From positions 39,728 to 77,227 of the forward strand of contig JAHBMJ010000002.1 in the NCBI GenBank assembly GCA_018398765.1: a DNA stretch of 37,500 nucleotides, in the 5' to 3' direction. The position numbers were made by a program, and so were the translations under genes. This DNA comes from Chromera velia (lineage: Eukaryota; Sar; Chromeraceae). The number at the start of each line of letters is the position of its first letter. Within the stretch, counting starts at the first letter, position 1. Positions 21,123 to 33,466 of the stretch are shown here, piece by piece. Under the pieces are notes generated by a model. That model did no database searches, was not told the DNA's origin, and was given only the letters and a program-made list of their open reading frames with translations.

Positions 21123-22019
21123 ATGAATGATTTGAATATGCTTAGAAATCTGCTCTCTATATGGCAATCAAAGCTTATATATATAAACATAACGTAACTT
21201 TTGTTGGCGGTACGTATAATAATCACCGTGATCCCAGATAAAGGCTGGAAACAAGCGCTTTGAGCCTTTGACAACTAGTTTGATAATTAAACGGTTGTCA
21301 AACGCTAGACTCAGGATAAAACGCTTTGCTCAGGCTGCCGACTCAGTGCCGAGGCTGCTGTGCGTTTGCTAAATTAAGGATTTACATATTAAAGGTCAAT
21401 CAGATTCAATTTTTAAGTTATATGATTACATTGCATATCTATATTTTGTAATTCATATAAAAAATCATATAAGGTAATACAAAGTGAAAGTTGAAAAATG
21501 TTTAAAGTTTCAATCTAAGTGATATTTATGTCAACTTCTTTTTATTTCAAGTTAAGTTCTGTGCTAGTTTCTCAGTGTCAAATTATTCAAAACTTAGAGC
21601 TGAACTAGTAGCTGAAAGCAAGGCTATAATTCAAATGAAAATTCATTTTATTGTTTTTCTAAATTTAATGTATATATATGTTTTTCTAAATATTTCTAGA
21701 CATATTTAATTAATAGAGTGATAATTATATAAAAGATTACATTGGCTCTCTGTCTGCCCCCGATGGACTGCCGAATAAGGCTTTTTGTAGTGGTTGGCAT
21801 TAATTCATTCAGACCGCTTCACTTGTTGTGACTCACCCTTTGCATCCGCCTCCTTTTCTGATCTGGGGGTTCGCAAGTTTATCACATCGCTCTTGCGTTC
21901 TCAACCCTCTCTCCTCTTTATGATTTCTCATCATATTGTAGTAAATGATTGATTAGATTAAGTTCGAATAACTGTCGTCCACTTAGCTTGCAGCTGGCAT
22001 AATTGAACAGACCTATGCA
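21123..22019. other. AT-rich 3' flank of cathepsin C; no gene seen
   Basis: No coding frame. It is AT-rich to about 21745, then more GC-balanced, and the latter part may belong to the LINE fragment whose tail follows. Confidence 0.35.
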
Positions 22020-22086
22020 TGTATACGCCGCCCGGGAGTTCTAACTCCACCTAGGGTTTGGCATTAATCAATCAATCAATCAATCA
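22020..22086 (+). mobile_element. LINE 3'-end fragment with (TCAA)n tail
   Basis: CCTAGGGTTTGGCATTAATCAA leads into a TCAA repeat to 22086, resembling the 3' end of the LINE at 7190-7236 (CTAGGATTTAACC..TCAATCAA). The upstream limit is uncertain; remnants may extend back to about 21750. Confidence 0.5.
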
Positions 22087-22599
22087 CAGTACGGTTAGGA
22101 GTTACTACCGGCCTCTTTTAGCTAGTAGCGAGTTACCATCAGTTTAGTAACCATGAGATGGTAACCGGCGGACTTGAAAGCATATACCACTACCATGGTA
22201 GTTCAAGGAAAAACTCTAGTAAAAACAGTTGCTAGACCTATTTTAAAGTATGACTACTTAACTCATTAGCAGATATTAGCAGTTTAAAGCCCTAAAATAA
22301 TCATACTCAAATAAATTGTATACTATATACATAGTGATATATTAGTTAGAGTTCAGTCATAAAATGATGAATATTGAATTTTATTAGAATAAACTTTTGA
22401 TAAATGTCAAAAATGGGATTTTTACTAGTCAAAAAATGGTTTTCTAGATTAATTTTCACTCAAAATATGGCCAAATCTGCCTGTTTTTAGCTACTACCAC
22501 TACCATTGGAACAGTACTATCGTGACCACAAAATTGGTAACCGGGCAGCCTAGCGGCCGCCTAGTAACCATCCTACTTTCATTACTCCTAACCGTACTG
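22087..22599. mobile_element. MITE with inverted ends CAGTACGGTTAGGAGT
   Basis: The left end CAGTACGGTTAGGAGTTAC and the reverse complement of the right end (CAGTACGGTTAGGAGTAA) match. The interior is AT-rich with GGTAACCGG-type words near both ends and no transposase frame. The left end touches a (TCAA)n LINE tail. No clear target duplication is visible, so the superfamily is open. Confidence 0.65.
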
Positions 22600-23067
22600 T
22601 ATATAAAAGATTTCTTCTATGATTTTTTTCATTCAGGAAATAACAAGAAATATGTAAAACGTAAATGAAAACTACTTCAAGTTACTTTAGATTACTGTAA
22701 GTATATGCATGTGTATGAATGTGTATGTGTTTTATACTCAGTCTAATATACTGTTCATATGCATAACACCCTAGATAACACTATGTGCTCGGCGGTAGAA
22801 AGTGGTCGCAACAATGTTTTATTCAGATTATTCTCAGCAAAACGCAACAAAACACATTCAAGGGAAGTCTGGTGTCTTTCTGTTCCATCTGATTGAATGT
22901 TCGGATCTTGTCATGATCCTGTGTCTAAGCAACAAAGAACTGCCGAACGCGACAGACGATTGAAAAACCGTCAGAGGGACAAAAGACCCCACGTTTTGAT
23001 GACTTCATGCTGTTAGTGGATGTGCCATCTAAGCACTTCATTGACGGATTGATGATTGATCGACTGA
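22600..23067. other. Intergenic, no gene seen
   Basis: AT-rich with ATGTGTATG-type words, then the 3' flank of the membrane-protein gene. Nothing recognised. Confidence 0.35.
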
Positions 23068-26000
23068 TCACTCGAACTGGTCAATGTGAATCTTCTCCGC
23101 TTCCCGCCCCGCCTCTCCGTTCTCCCCTCCCTCTGGCGCCGCCCCGCTCGTTCTTCTCCCCGCAGAGGGGGGGAAAGAGAGATCCGAAAACGAATGGGAA
23201 CCCATGGCAGGCACCCGCCTCCCCTCGTGAAGAGTCCCGGCGGCCTCTGCCCCCAAAGGAGGGCTCGCCTCTGTGAAGCCCCTGTCGTTGGAGTCCTGCA
23301 GGAAGGAAGGAAAGACCAATCAAGGGATCGATCAAGTGTGAATAGAAGAGTAATGGAATGACTCACACTGAAGAGACGGAGGAGGGCAACAGACAGGAAG
23401 TCATGAAATGAGCAAGGAAAGAGAGAGGGAGAGAGAGGGGGAGGGATGGACGGATAAAGAGAAGCATCATTTTTTCTTCTGTTTATGAGTCCCTTACATC
23501 GCCTGCCCACCAATGAGCCGATCGAGTGACTGACTGACCAGTGCACGGCTTCTATTTGATCCTTGGTTGCTCTGTCTGTGCTCTGGTACCTCCCCTTGCG
23601 AGGCCTTCACTCTCTGCGCGTACAAGGAACCGATCAAGAAAGGAAGGAAGGATGCATCCATCCAATCATTTTTTGCACACACGAAGGACTTGAGATGAGA
23701 ACCCACCGAGGAAGCCTTCCGCTCTCCTTCAACACAAGCACCGACAGATCCAGATCGGAAAGTGGATAGATAAAAAAAAACATGCAGCCAGAGAGGCCAT
23801 TTGTCTCCTTTCAAAGATAGATTCACAATGTGGAATTGACAGAAAAATCGGCGGGCAGCGAAAAGAGACGCAGAGGGGGGGATTCTTTCCCCACAAGCTA
23901 GGCGAACTCTTACAGTCCTGAAGTCCACAATCTCACTTGCACCCACCCAGAAGACCAGGACAAAGAAAGGCAGCTAGGCCACATGCAGCAAACCAAAGAA
24001 AAAAGAAATGCCAACTCACCCCCGGTGTATCACTGCTCGACTCCCCAGAGAGTGCTCCTTCAAATATTCCCCTCCCGTCTCCGGACCCCCCCCCGCTAGT
24101 CCTGCCCTCCTCCAGACCCCACTCCTCCTCTCTCCTCATGCCCAGTCCCCTCGAAGACAGGGACCGTCTCCGAGCACTCCCGCGCTCAGTCTGCTGCTCC
24201 TCAGTTGCCTCCCCTCCCGCCTCTTCCTCCTCTGCCTCCTCCCCACCGTCACCTTCTTCCTCCCTGCCGCCCTGGGAGGAAAACCCGGCGCCTCCCTTGT
24301 CTTTTTCCTTCCGGAGAGTCTCGTACAGAAATGCATACACGGCTTCTGCACAGCAAGCACATGGAATGGCAAAGCAGGAGGGAGCCCTTTTGTTCCGATT
24401 GAGAGACCAAGCTCGTGATTCTGAAACGAGTAGATGGAAATAAATGCATTGGAAATGGAAAACATCTTTGACACTTGAAGACAAAGAATCGGTTGAGCAT
24501 GTTAGATTCGAACGACTCCCACGTCTCTGTCCGCTCTCGTCTATGTGCAAATGCTCAAATGCCCACCCGCCTATGTGTACGGATACGGGTTTGCCCAAAC
24601 CCCCAAACTTTCTGCTCTTTCTCATTCTTGCACGCTGATCGAATTTTCTTCTGCCGACCTTTTACCCACGTTCACTTCCATACAGAATTGCAAGAAGAAA
24701 AAAAACTTCTGCCGACCTTCCACCCAGGTCCCGATGGCCTCAGCTCCTGCGAGGAAGAAGAGGAGGTGTCCTGCGAAAACGAGGACGCAGAAGAAACGAA
24801 ACTCCGAAACATCGGCCCCCCTCACAGGGTGCACCTTTCTGCTTCCATGGATATCCCCGAAATCGTCTGCAGGGTCAAGGGCGTCCCCCCCTTCTGACTG
24901 CGCCTCCACAGATTGGGGAGACAGGGGGGGCTGTTCGCCTGGCAGGTAAACCTCCACATGGGGAGACATGGAGGCACTCATGGGTGTCGCCTTCTGTCTC
25001 TGCTGTGAAGAAGAAGACGAATCGACTCCCAAGATCATCTCAACCAGAGAGACTGCAGTGCGCGCTTCGGAATCCACCTCCACCTCCAGCTGCTGGTCTC
25101 CGGGGAAGATTATGTCTTGAGGTGAGGAGGTGGGGCTTTGGGTGTATTCGGTGAGTTTTGTGGGTCTTGATCTTCGGATTGATTCCCGAAGACCTGCTTG
25201 AAGTACTGCCTGGGCTCCTTTCTCCTTCTCCCTCTGTCGTCTTCGTTGGATGTCCATTTTTCCTCTTTCTCTTCCCCTTCCTTCCTCGCTGATCAGCCGT
25301 CTCCGTTCCCGCTGCTCCTGTTGTAAAGACAGAAAAATCGATCCCTCATCCCCTTCCTCATTCTCCCAATCTGCGGCTTCCTCATCCTCCAGTCGTGCCT
25401 GTTCCTCAAAAGCTGCACGGAGACGGGCCTGCTGCTCACTGGCAGGACCTCTCATGTAGATGTCCCCAAAGGCGTCTCGGGAGAGCAGGTCAGAGAGGGC
25501 CCTGACTGACTCCATCAAAAGAATACATCCGACAAAAGCAGATACGTACATTGTCAGCCGAAGACCGAAGCTTCGGACGTTTCTCTGTCGGCTCTTTCCA
25601 TCCCTCTGTGTTGTCTCACCACTCGCTCTTCTCTCCCCCCCCCGCTCTCGGTCTCGTTCTCTCTCCTGCTGTCGCAGTTCCGTTTCGCCTCGAACAAATT
25701 TCACACAAAGTTGAAGACCCTCGTTGAAATAGAACACCGCCACACAGGCAAAGAACACCTGCACACAGAAAGAAAGAGCAGCAAGATGAAGAACACTCTC
25801 CTAATGGCAAAAGATCCCGTTTCCTTTTCTCTCCCAAAACCCCACCGGAAAAAAGACCCACCACCCCAGAAAGAGATCTCCAACGGACCTGCACAGGAAA
25901 GAGCGCCCAGTGCCAAGGCAGAGCCTGTTCTCTCACGAAGTTGTCCAGCAGAAGAGCAGAGAGGGCAACTCCCAGCCCCAGACAGAACGGCGAGGCTGCA

Positions 26001-26305
26001 AGAATCGCATCCACCGGACCCCCAACGTCCCTCGACAACTGAGGGACAGAGAAAGTGACAGAGACAGAGACAGAGACAGAGACACAGACAGAGACACAGA
26101 CAGAGACAGAGACAGAGACACAGACAGAGACAGAGACAGAGACAGAGACACAGACAGAGACAGAGACAGAGACAGAGAAAGAGACAGAGACAGAGACAGA
26201 GAAAGTGACAGAGACAGAGACAGAGACAGAGAAAGAGACAGAGACAGAGACAGAGAAAGTGACAGAGACAGAGACAGAGACAGAGAAAGTGACAGAGACA
26301 GAGAC

Positions 26306-26349
<44 letters not shown>

Positions 26350-28162
26350 GGAGAGAGAGACAGAGACAGGGACAGAGAAAGTTAGCAAAGATGGACAACG
26401 AGGTTGATAGAAACAAACAACGGAATAAAAGTGGTGGACTGACCCAGAATGCCACGGCAGTCACTAGATTGACACACAAAGATTACATTCTTTCTGCCTG
26501 TACGACTTGGCATATCTACAGATTCAATTTGATTTAGCTGTTCTGCTGAAACTGACATGAAGCTGACGGGTCACCGAAGGTAGAGGAGAAGAAAGGAGCA
26601 TACCTAATTCTCATTCTACATCCCACTCCCCACCCAAGCACCATGCAGAGCCCGAGCAGGCTACCAACCAACTGACCCTGGCCATGACCAGCAGGAGACC
26701 AACGAGAAAGGGGATCATGCTCTCTGTGGTCGTCTCCGTTGACCGCACTGCCACCTGCAGAATGGGAAAATGGATACTTACTGTGTGAATCGGACAATCG
26801 GCAAAGCTATATAGAAGACAGAAAAATTCATATGAAGTGCATTCTGTGTAACAGAAACAAAACTTACAAGGTGATGGAGAGTCGGTCTCACAAAATCAGA
26901 TGTTCAAACACACACTCACACATGCATACAGATTTTTTTAAATTCACACGTGCACGCCTCCGCAAGAGAGGGGGGAAGGGGGGGAGCCGATCGATCAACG
27001 AGGCGAGTGGGAAATAGATCAGCAGAAGGAAAAAAAGAACAGCAGGGGAAGGCGGACACGTCGACGAACGTTTGGGACCCTCCATCTCCTCTTTCTCTCT
27101 CTTTCTGTTTGTCCGGAGTCTCCCACCACCACCCATTCACCTGATTGTAGAGCATGGAGGAGGTCACCAGGAGACAAAGGGACACCACCAGCTTGTCTAT
27201 CAGTCCGATGGCTGCTCTCCACATGCTGCAGGCAGGGGTGGGCAGGGAACAGAAGAGAGGGGTAGAGAAAGAGAGAGGGGGGGGGGTTGACAAAACGAGG
27301 GGAAGGCAAGAAGAGACTTTTCAAGACAAACGAGGTAAATGAGAGAGCAACAAAATGATTGAGCATAGAAGGCTTGAAACCCCCGGGCTCAAGACAGGCG
27401 GAGTCGCATGCATGCGTTAAACCACAGAGCCTGCGATAAGAGTAAAGGCATTGCTTCTACGTGTCTACGTACAGAACAAAGTTGCTCCCACACAGCATTC
27501 AAAGCACAAAGGATCAGGTAAGAAGCCACACTGCACCTCGATCGGCACACAAGCACGTAGAAGAAACATGCAGTCAGTCAGGCAGGCGACGAGACAGGAC
27601 GGATTAAATGGCTGCATGCCCTTCATTTTTCATCCCAGGAGGCAGAAAAGGCGAAAGAGAGAAGTGCGAGGCTGAGAGTCTGGTCTGAGATAAGGCAAAG
27701 ATGTCATTTCAGTGCCGGAGCAGCATAACTGGCCCTTCCATCCACGGACGTGCTGACCTCATCATTTCTGTGCGCACAGCGAAGTACAGAGCCAGACCTA
27801 TCGCCACCCCAACGGCAAGGACCATGCATACTGCTCCAAGCAGAAGGGGAAGCACTGCACACAGACGAATGACCTTGGTATGAACACAGGTCAACATCCT
27901 GCCTGCCCGAGGAGGCGTTCCATGTATGCATATGCAGACACGACGGACAAACTGACTGACCTAGATATCGGAGGTCGACGATGGAGTTGGGGTCATAGAG
28001 AAAAAGGATCCCTATGAAAAGGGAAAGCGAAACTTTCGCATGGAGAAATGACCCAACAAGCCATTTGAACGACTGCCGTGTCCCTTTCTCCTCCTCCTCA
28101 AACTTCTTCAGTCCCGAGACCAGCCTCTCCTGGTCCTTTGCGCGTCTGTATTCGTTTAACAT
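23068..28162 (-). CDS. Multi-pass membrane protein of unknown function
   Basis: Eight exons: 28162-27961, 27854-27758, 27225-27141, 26754-26677, 26038-25889, 25758-24717, 24345-24020, 23295-23068. All junctions stay in phase and sum to 735 residues. About eight hydrophobic segments are visible, among them VSLSLFIGILFLYD, LPLLLGAVCMVLAVGVAIGL, LVVSLCLLVTSSML, PFLVGLLLVMA, FCLGLGVALSALLLDNF, FFACVAVFYF, YVSAFVGCILLM and CVLVFAGHLLFFLAG. Between the last two lies a charged Arg/Glu/Gln-rich cytosolic-type region (about residues 250-500). The tail is Glu/Gly-rich and ends EAEKIHIDQFE. LLLDNF..PWHW..FP recalls Tmemb_185A-like proteins, but weakly. The last intron (724 bases) is the least certain: a read-through end at 23933 would instead add one more hydrophobic segment. 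No function is assigned. Confidence 0.72.
24648..24726 (-). mobile_element. Short element with inverted-repeat motif and 21-bp duplication spanning an exon donor
   Basis: The core 24669-24705 starts CGTTCACTTCCATACAGAATTG on the plus strand, a variant of the cathepsin C elements' end; the other end is only A-rich. 24648-24668 and 24706-24726 are direct copies with two mismatches. On the minus strand each reads AAG|GTCGGCAG, and the 24706-24726 copy is the exon 6 donor of the membrane-protein gene. It is a shorter, decayed relative of the 82-bp elements. Confidence 0.62.
26058..26377 (+). repeat. (GACAGA)n-rich microsatellite
   Basis: About 320 bp of imperfect GACAGA/GACACA repeats. Read on the minus strand it is pyrimidine-rich (TCTCTG)n and lies just upstream of the acceptor of exon 5 (26038) of the membrane-protein gene, supplying its polypyrimidine tract. 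Confidence 0.92.
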
Positions 28163-29910
28163 CTTTGCCGATAAGGTCAGAGAAAAATCAGTGCGACGGC
28201 TGCAGCCCTTTTGTATTTTGATATTTCGTGTAGTCAGTCTTGCAGCTTGCTTGCCTTTGTGTCTTGCCCTTACTAAAGGGCAGGACGAAGCCACGTACAC
28301 CCGAATAACGGCTCCAGCTGCAGTGATCTGACACTTCGATTATTATATAGTCATTCAATTAACAGGGACGCATGCATGCATGCATGCACTTCAATTTCTC
28401 CGCTTCTGATAGGACATGCAGACGGACGGACGAGGGGCGCGGGGCATGCCGTGGCCCCTATATATAAATTCTCGCGGTTCCTGCATGGCCTTCGCTTTGC
28501 GGGCATGCTAGGCGGGCATGCTAGGCGGGCATGCACAAGACTGGCACAAGTACTATAAAGTAGAACTACACCATCTCCCGCAACATCCCGCAACTGCCCT
28601 CACAGACGCACAGAGAGAGGACCATGCATAAGTCTGAGACCGAACAAAGCACTCCCCCCTAATATCATGCAGTGCCATCCTTTCTCCTGAATCACTCTAC
28701 TCACTGTCGTTTTTCCTTCTCATTCCCTCTTTCTCTCTTCTTTCTCTTCCTCAGGCAGCTCGTACGTTTGTTTGAAACCTTCTGCTACCTGCTGGGGCAT
28801 CATGCTGTCTTTTGTTTTTCTTTGTGTTGCCCTCCTGTCTTCCTTACCCAGTCTCGTCCACACCTTCTTCTTAGTGGCAAGCTTAGTGGTTCTGGCAAAT
28901 ATCATGATGCATGCCCCGGCCAGACACCTGGCTCACGCATATATGTGGACGCGGCGGAAAACCACTGGAAGACCTCTCTAGCTCAAAATTAACTTAAAGT
29001 TTCATAAATTAATTTATCATTCTTTTACATTTAATATATATAACATATCAGATTAATAGAAATCATAGAATAAAGTAGAACATACTAAGTAGAACAAACG
29101 TCTTCTATCTAGTGATTTTTATCTTTTAAAAAAGTGATATAATCCCTAAGACATTTCTCTTTGCATACTCACATTTTTCCAAAAAATGAACAAAATCATT
29201 TATACACGGAACCGTGTGCCCTATATCAATCAATCAATCAATCACAACTAAATTCACATCCATTTTTCAATCATTTTTCAAAAATATAATTTTTTTGCCA
29301 GTGTAGAAGAAGAATAACGAACGCATACGCAGCAGTATGCGCCTATTGTCATCGTCATCAGCATCATATACATGATCGTCAGGGTTCATTCGATTGTCAC
29401 AACATTGAATGACGATCGAGAGTACGTATGCGATTGTGCATTATTATAAGAGCGACAAGCGTTGTCCTTCGTCTTCGATTGTGCAGGTTTGTGCAGTCGC
29501 AAGAGGGCGGGCTCTTTGCAAGGGATATCCCCTCTCAAACGATTTCTCTTTTACCTGAGATTGCTGGTTAGTCTCTCTGTCAGTCTGTGCCTCCGCTTCT
29601 CTAGTTGTCGATTGTACGGCACCCTTGCATGTTTGCATTCTGCCGGTCATGCAGCGCGATACTGATCGAGACTACTTGGGGTACATTCAATGACATGACT
29701 TCGTGTGTGCAACGGAAATGATCAACGGGTGAGCGTGCGAGCGTGCACGCGCATTCCTTCCCTCTCCCACCCACTTTGCCTCTCGCCCGCCCAGACGTGT
29801 ACCCCTCCCAATATGCATACGGAGAGAACTGTTTGAAGACTTCACCCTCCTTTCCCTTTCCCTCCACATCCCTCCTGTGTCTCCTTGTTTTCCGTTGTGA
29901 CTTAATTGAA
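28163..29910. other. Intergenic, no supported gene
   Basis: Contains a (GCAT)n run at 28371-28387 and a triple GGCGGGCATGCTA-type repeat near 28498-28534. A small hydrophobic plus-strand frame (28772-28981) was not supported. AT-rich DNA follows from about 28990, with a (TCAA)n tail at 29226-29243. The right part is the 3' flank of the PNKP gene. Confidence 0.35.
29226..29243 (+). repeat. (TCAA)n tail, probable LINE 3' remnant
   Basis: CCCTATATCAATCAATCAATCAATC resembles, in its flank and repeat unit, the tail at 36881-36904 read on the minus strand (GGAACATATCAATCAA). No coding remnant was recognised beside it. Confidence 0.4.
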
Positions 29911-30371
29911 TCAGGTGAGGAAGGACTTGAATAGCGTCTCGTCCTCAGCAGAGGCAAAGGGGCCCAACGAGATGTCCTTCAGGCTCCACTGCAGAACGTC
30001 CTCGAACCCCTCCTCTTTGGTGGGCCGTTCCACGTTCTTGAAGAAAGAGTGGATCACCTGCAGGCAAGTGCACACACACACACACACACACAACACACAC
30101 ATGCATGCTCTCATGCAGATGCAAGACAAGACCGGGGGTACAGGGGACTGGGAAAAGAAAAAAGAGACGGCCGGGCAGGACTTGAAACATGAGGAGTATC
30201 CAACCTCACAACCGACAGTAGACAAGGGAATGTATTTGGTCAGGCTGAACTTATGCCGTCGTCTCTCGACACGGTATCCCTCTTCTGGCTTCTCTCGAGG
30301 ACCCCACCGTCAGTCCATGTATCCACACACACACACACACACACACGAGCATCCGCACACGAACCAACGCG

Positions 30372-30416
<45 letters not shown>

Positions 30417-30884
30417 CCAACACCATCCGGGAACGACGTCAAACGGCTTTGCTCTCGGATCTGTCTAATTATTGCCTGACCGACCATGGGAGGCACTTTG
30501 TGTGCCCTGGACTCCTGGCTGGACTTGGAGAAGGACCTGCAGGCGTGCGTGCGTCAGAGACCAAGCAAAGGGGAGAGAGAAGAGAAGAGGAGGGGAGAGG
30601 AGATGCGAGACAACTTTCGAGAAAGTGCCTATTAGTCGATATGCTTTGGCGTGAATGGCTTACATTGTCTTTCTTTGGGCATCTGATTCACAGGCGACAT
30701 TAGGGCAGGGTCAGTGGAGTGTATCTCAACTAAAGCCGAGATTTGCATGCATCTGAAAACGAGGAATCAAGAAAAAGAGGGAGAAAAAAAAAAGCACAGC
30801 TTCAAGACTCCCGTTGCCACAGACCGGAGCCTGCCGAGGGAAGGATAGTTCATAAGTGTCATTTCGCAAACAAACAAATATGAT

Positions 30885-30923
<39 letters not shown>

Positions 30924-33418
30924 CTTTCTGCGTGTTTTTGTACGTATGTGTGTCTCCGTTTTCGTTCCTCAGCTGTCCTTCCTTCTCCTGATCTGCCCTT
31001 CGGATTGCCATTCTCCTCCTCCTCCTTTCCACGTCCCCCTCCCTCCCTTTGTACCTGTATGCGTTTGTGTGGAAGCAAAACTCCTTGGGGACTTCCAGCA
31101 CCAGCGCCCTCGCAGGGACGCCCTTCTCCTTGCAGAGGGAAAGATAGCCCGCCCTCGTGCCCTTGTCCTTGTTCTGGTTGTCCACCACCACAGACCTGGA
31201 AGGAAGGAAGGAAGGGAAGGAAGGAAGGAAGGAAGGAAGGAAGGAAGGATGGAAGGAAGGAAGGAAGGAAGAAAGGAAGAAAGGAAGAAAGGAAGAAAGG
31301 AAGAAAGGAAGAAAGGAAGAAAGGATGAAAGGAAGAAAGGAAGAAAGGAAGAAAGGAAGAAAGGAAGGAAGGAAGGAAAGAAGGAAGGAAAGAAGGAAGG
31401 AAGGAAGGAACGAAGGAAGAAAGGAAGGAAGACGGGCAGAAATGTGAAAGGTGAAAACAGACGAGTGCTTGGGGCTTCTCGAAATCTGTTTCCGTACGCT
31501 TGAGTGTTTCCTAGCTTTACATTGTTGCAAGGGGGGGAGATGGAATGAGAATTTTTAAATGAGAAGCGAAGTGCAGAAAACGAGCCATAACAAAAAGAAT
31601 GAGAAAAAGGAGACAGTCACCCAAAGAGGCTCGCTCAAATGGCCGTGAAGTCATTCAAGTCTCCTTCTTGACAGGAAAAGAAAAGGGGGACTGACTTTCC
31701 CTTCTCCAGAGCCTCCTTCGCAGTCTTCAGGCACTTCTCTTTGGTCTTCAGCGTGTCTTGGTTCACCCGAGCGTAGGAAGAGAAGGTGCGCGTTGCAAAG
31801 AAGCTCTTGCCAGACCCAGGCGGGCCTACCTGTACGGACGGATGGACGCGCAGAAGGACAGAAAGAGAGAAGATGCAGGACGAATTCTCTTCGGATGCTC
31901 ACTATTATCTGTGGACGAAGAGACTATACAGACTGATACGTCTGGCTAGACCAAAGCAGAAAACTCCGCACCACAAAGGCAATACAAAAAAAAATCGACA
32001 GCAGCCCAGTCACGCGCACGGCAGCAAAGCCACTTGGTCATTCACGTTCCTGCCGTCAACGAAAGTGAAGACAAAATGTTAAAGGAGCCAGGAAAATTCT
32101 TAGAAAGACGACTTGGACAGTTGAATTACGAGAAAGAGGCGGGCAGTCAGGTAGTCAGTCAGGCAAGAAAATCGGTGCATCAATCGATTGGCTTGTTTTC
32201 ATGTCTGTGTGGAAGGGAGAGACAGGTAAGGATCACACCTGCATGTACCTACAAGCAGTCAGCACAATGAGAAAGAGGGAGAGAGACTGACCACCAGAAT
32301 GAGTTCCTGCTTGTCAGATGGTCCGATCTCAGCCGCCTGCTTGTTCTCCTTCCCTGCCTGTACCTGGTTCCCTTTGCCCATCTGTCTGGGGTCAAACGTG
32401 AATGTCGAGGGAACGTTGGTGGCCTTGTTTGCTCCAAGAAGAGCCTCCTCGGGGGTCCTGCACGTCGGTTTTGTTTTTGTTTTCTTTCATGCACAACACG
32501 GAAGCGTAATGAGTGATAAGAAAAGATTGAGCTAGGGAAGCAGACACTGACTCAGTCAATCGGATAAACACTCGTCCTTTTTCCTTTGCTAAGGCCCAGA
32601 CCAAAAGAAACAACACTGTAATCAGGACCCCGGCACATCACCACAAGTTCCTCATTGTTCCAGAAGGCCCCCCCCCGTCCCCGCCCCCGACTAACTTGAA
32701 CCCGACGCCCCAGTTGAGTGCGAACTTCAGATCCGAGTCGGAGTGGTCTTTCTTGCGAGAACCCCCCGCGGGGCGACCAGCAGCATCGCCGCAGTAGAAG
32801 GAGGTCTGCTTGTCCAAGTCCCTGAAGGCAGTCAGTCCGCAAGTCAGGGAGGCAGACAGGCAGGCAGGCAGGAAGGTACAGAAAGTCATGACATACGGAA
32901 AAATGCCAACCAACAAAAGCACAAGTCGAACATTCATTGAGCCTTGAATGGGACGGCCAAACACAAGAACTGTGAGGAGCCGAGAATACCACGGAAAATA
33001 CTCTCAGAGACTCCTGATGGATCTGCACCTTGCTGTGAAGTGACACAACGCATCGGTGATCAATCTACCTTGCATGCCGACAAGCAACAAGCAAAACCTA
33101 GTGACAGGCTGCTTTCTTATTTGCTTGCCTTAGATTTTTCCTCCGCACCATCTTCTCTGCAAATCGCGCGTGAAGAAAGAATCTTAGTGACTGACCATGC
33201 CCCTCCGTTGACTGTCTTCATCAGGTTGAAGAGGCCCGGGGCTGGTTTGCGGTACATGTCGTCTCCCGTTGCTGCGAACACCTGAGAGCAGGCAAAAAGC
33301 AAAATGCGTGGATAGGAAGCGAATGTTGGTCGCCAGGGAGACAGAGGAAAAAAGGAGAAAGGCAGAGGGAGGGAGGAACTCAAAAAGAAAGAGAGGAACA
33401 CACGTACGCACGCGCGCG

Positions 33419-33466
<48 letters not shown>

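Noticed and set aside
25933-26537. Long ORFs on both strands made of Thr/Glu, Arg/Asp or Ser/Leu repeats
   Set aside because: They are translations of the (GACAGA)n microsatellite in an intron.
28772-28981. Small hydrophobic plus-strand ORF of 69 residues with a preceding CTCAG acceptor-like site
   Set aside because: Hydrophobicity comes from pyrimidine-rich DNA; there is no family pattern, no partner exon and no clear start context.
30856-31530. Lys/Gly/Arg-repeat and Leu/Pro/Ser-repeat ORFs
   Set aside because: They are translations of the (GGAA)n tract in PNKP intron 7 merged with exon 8 shadows.
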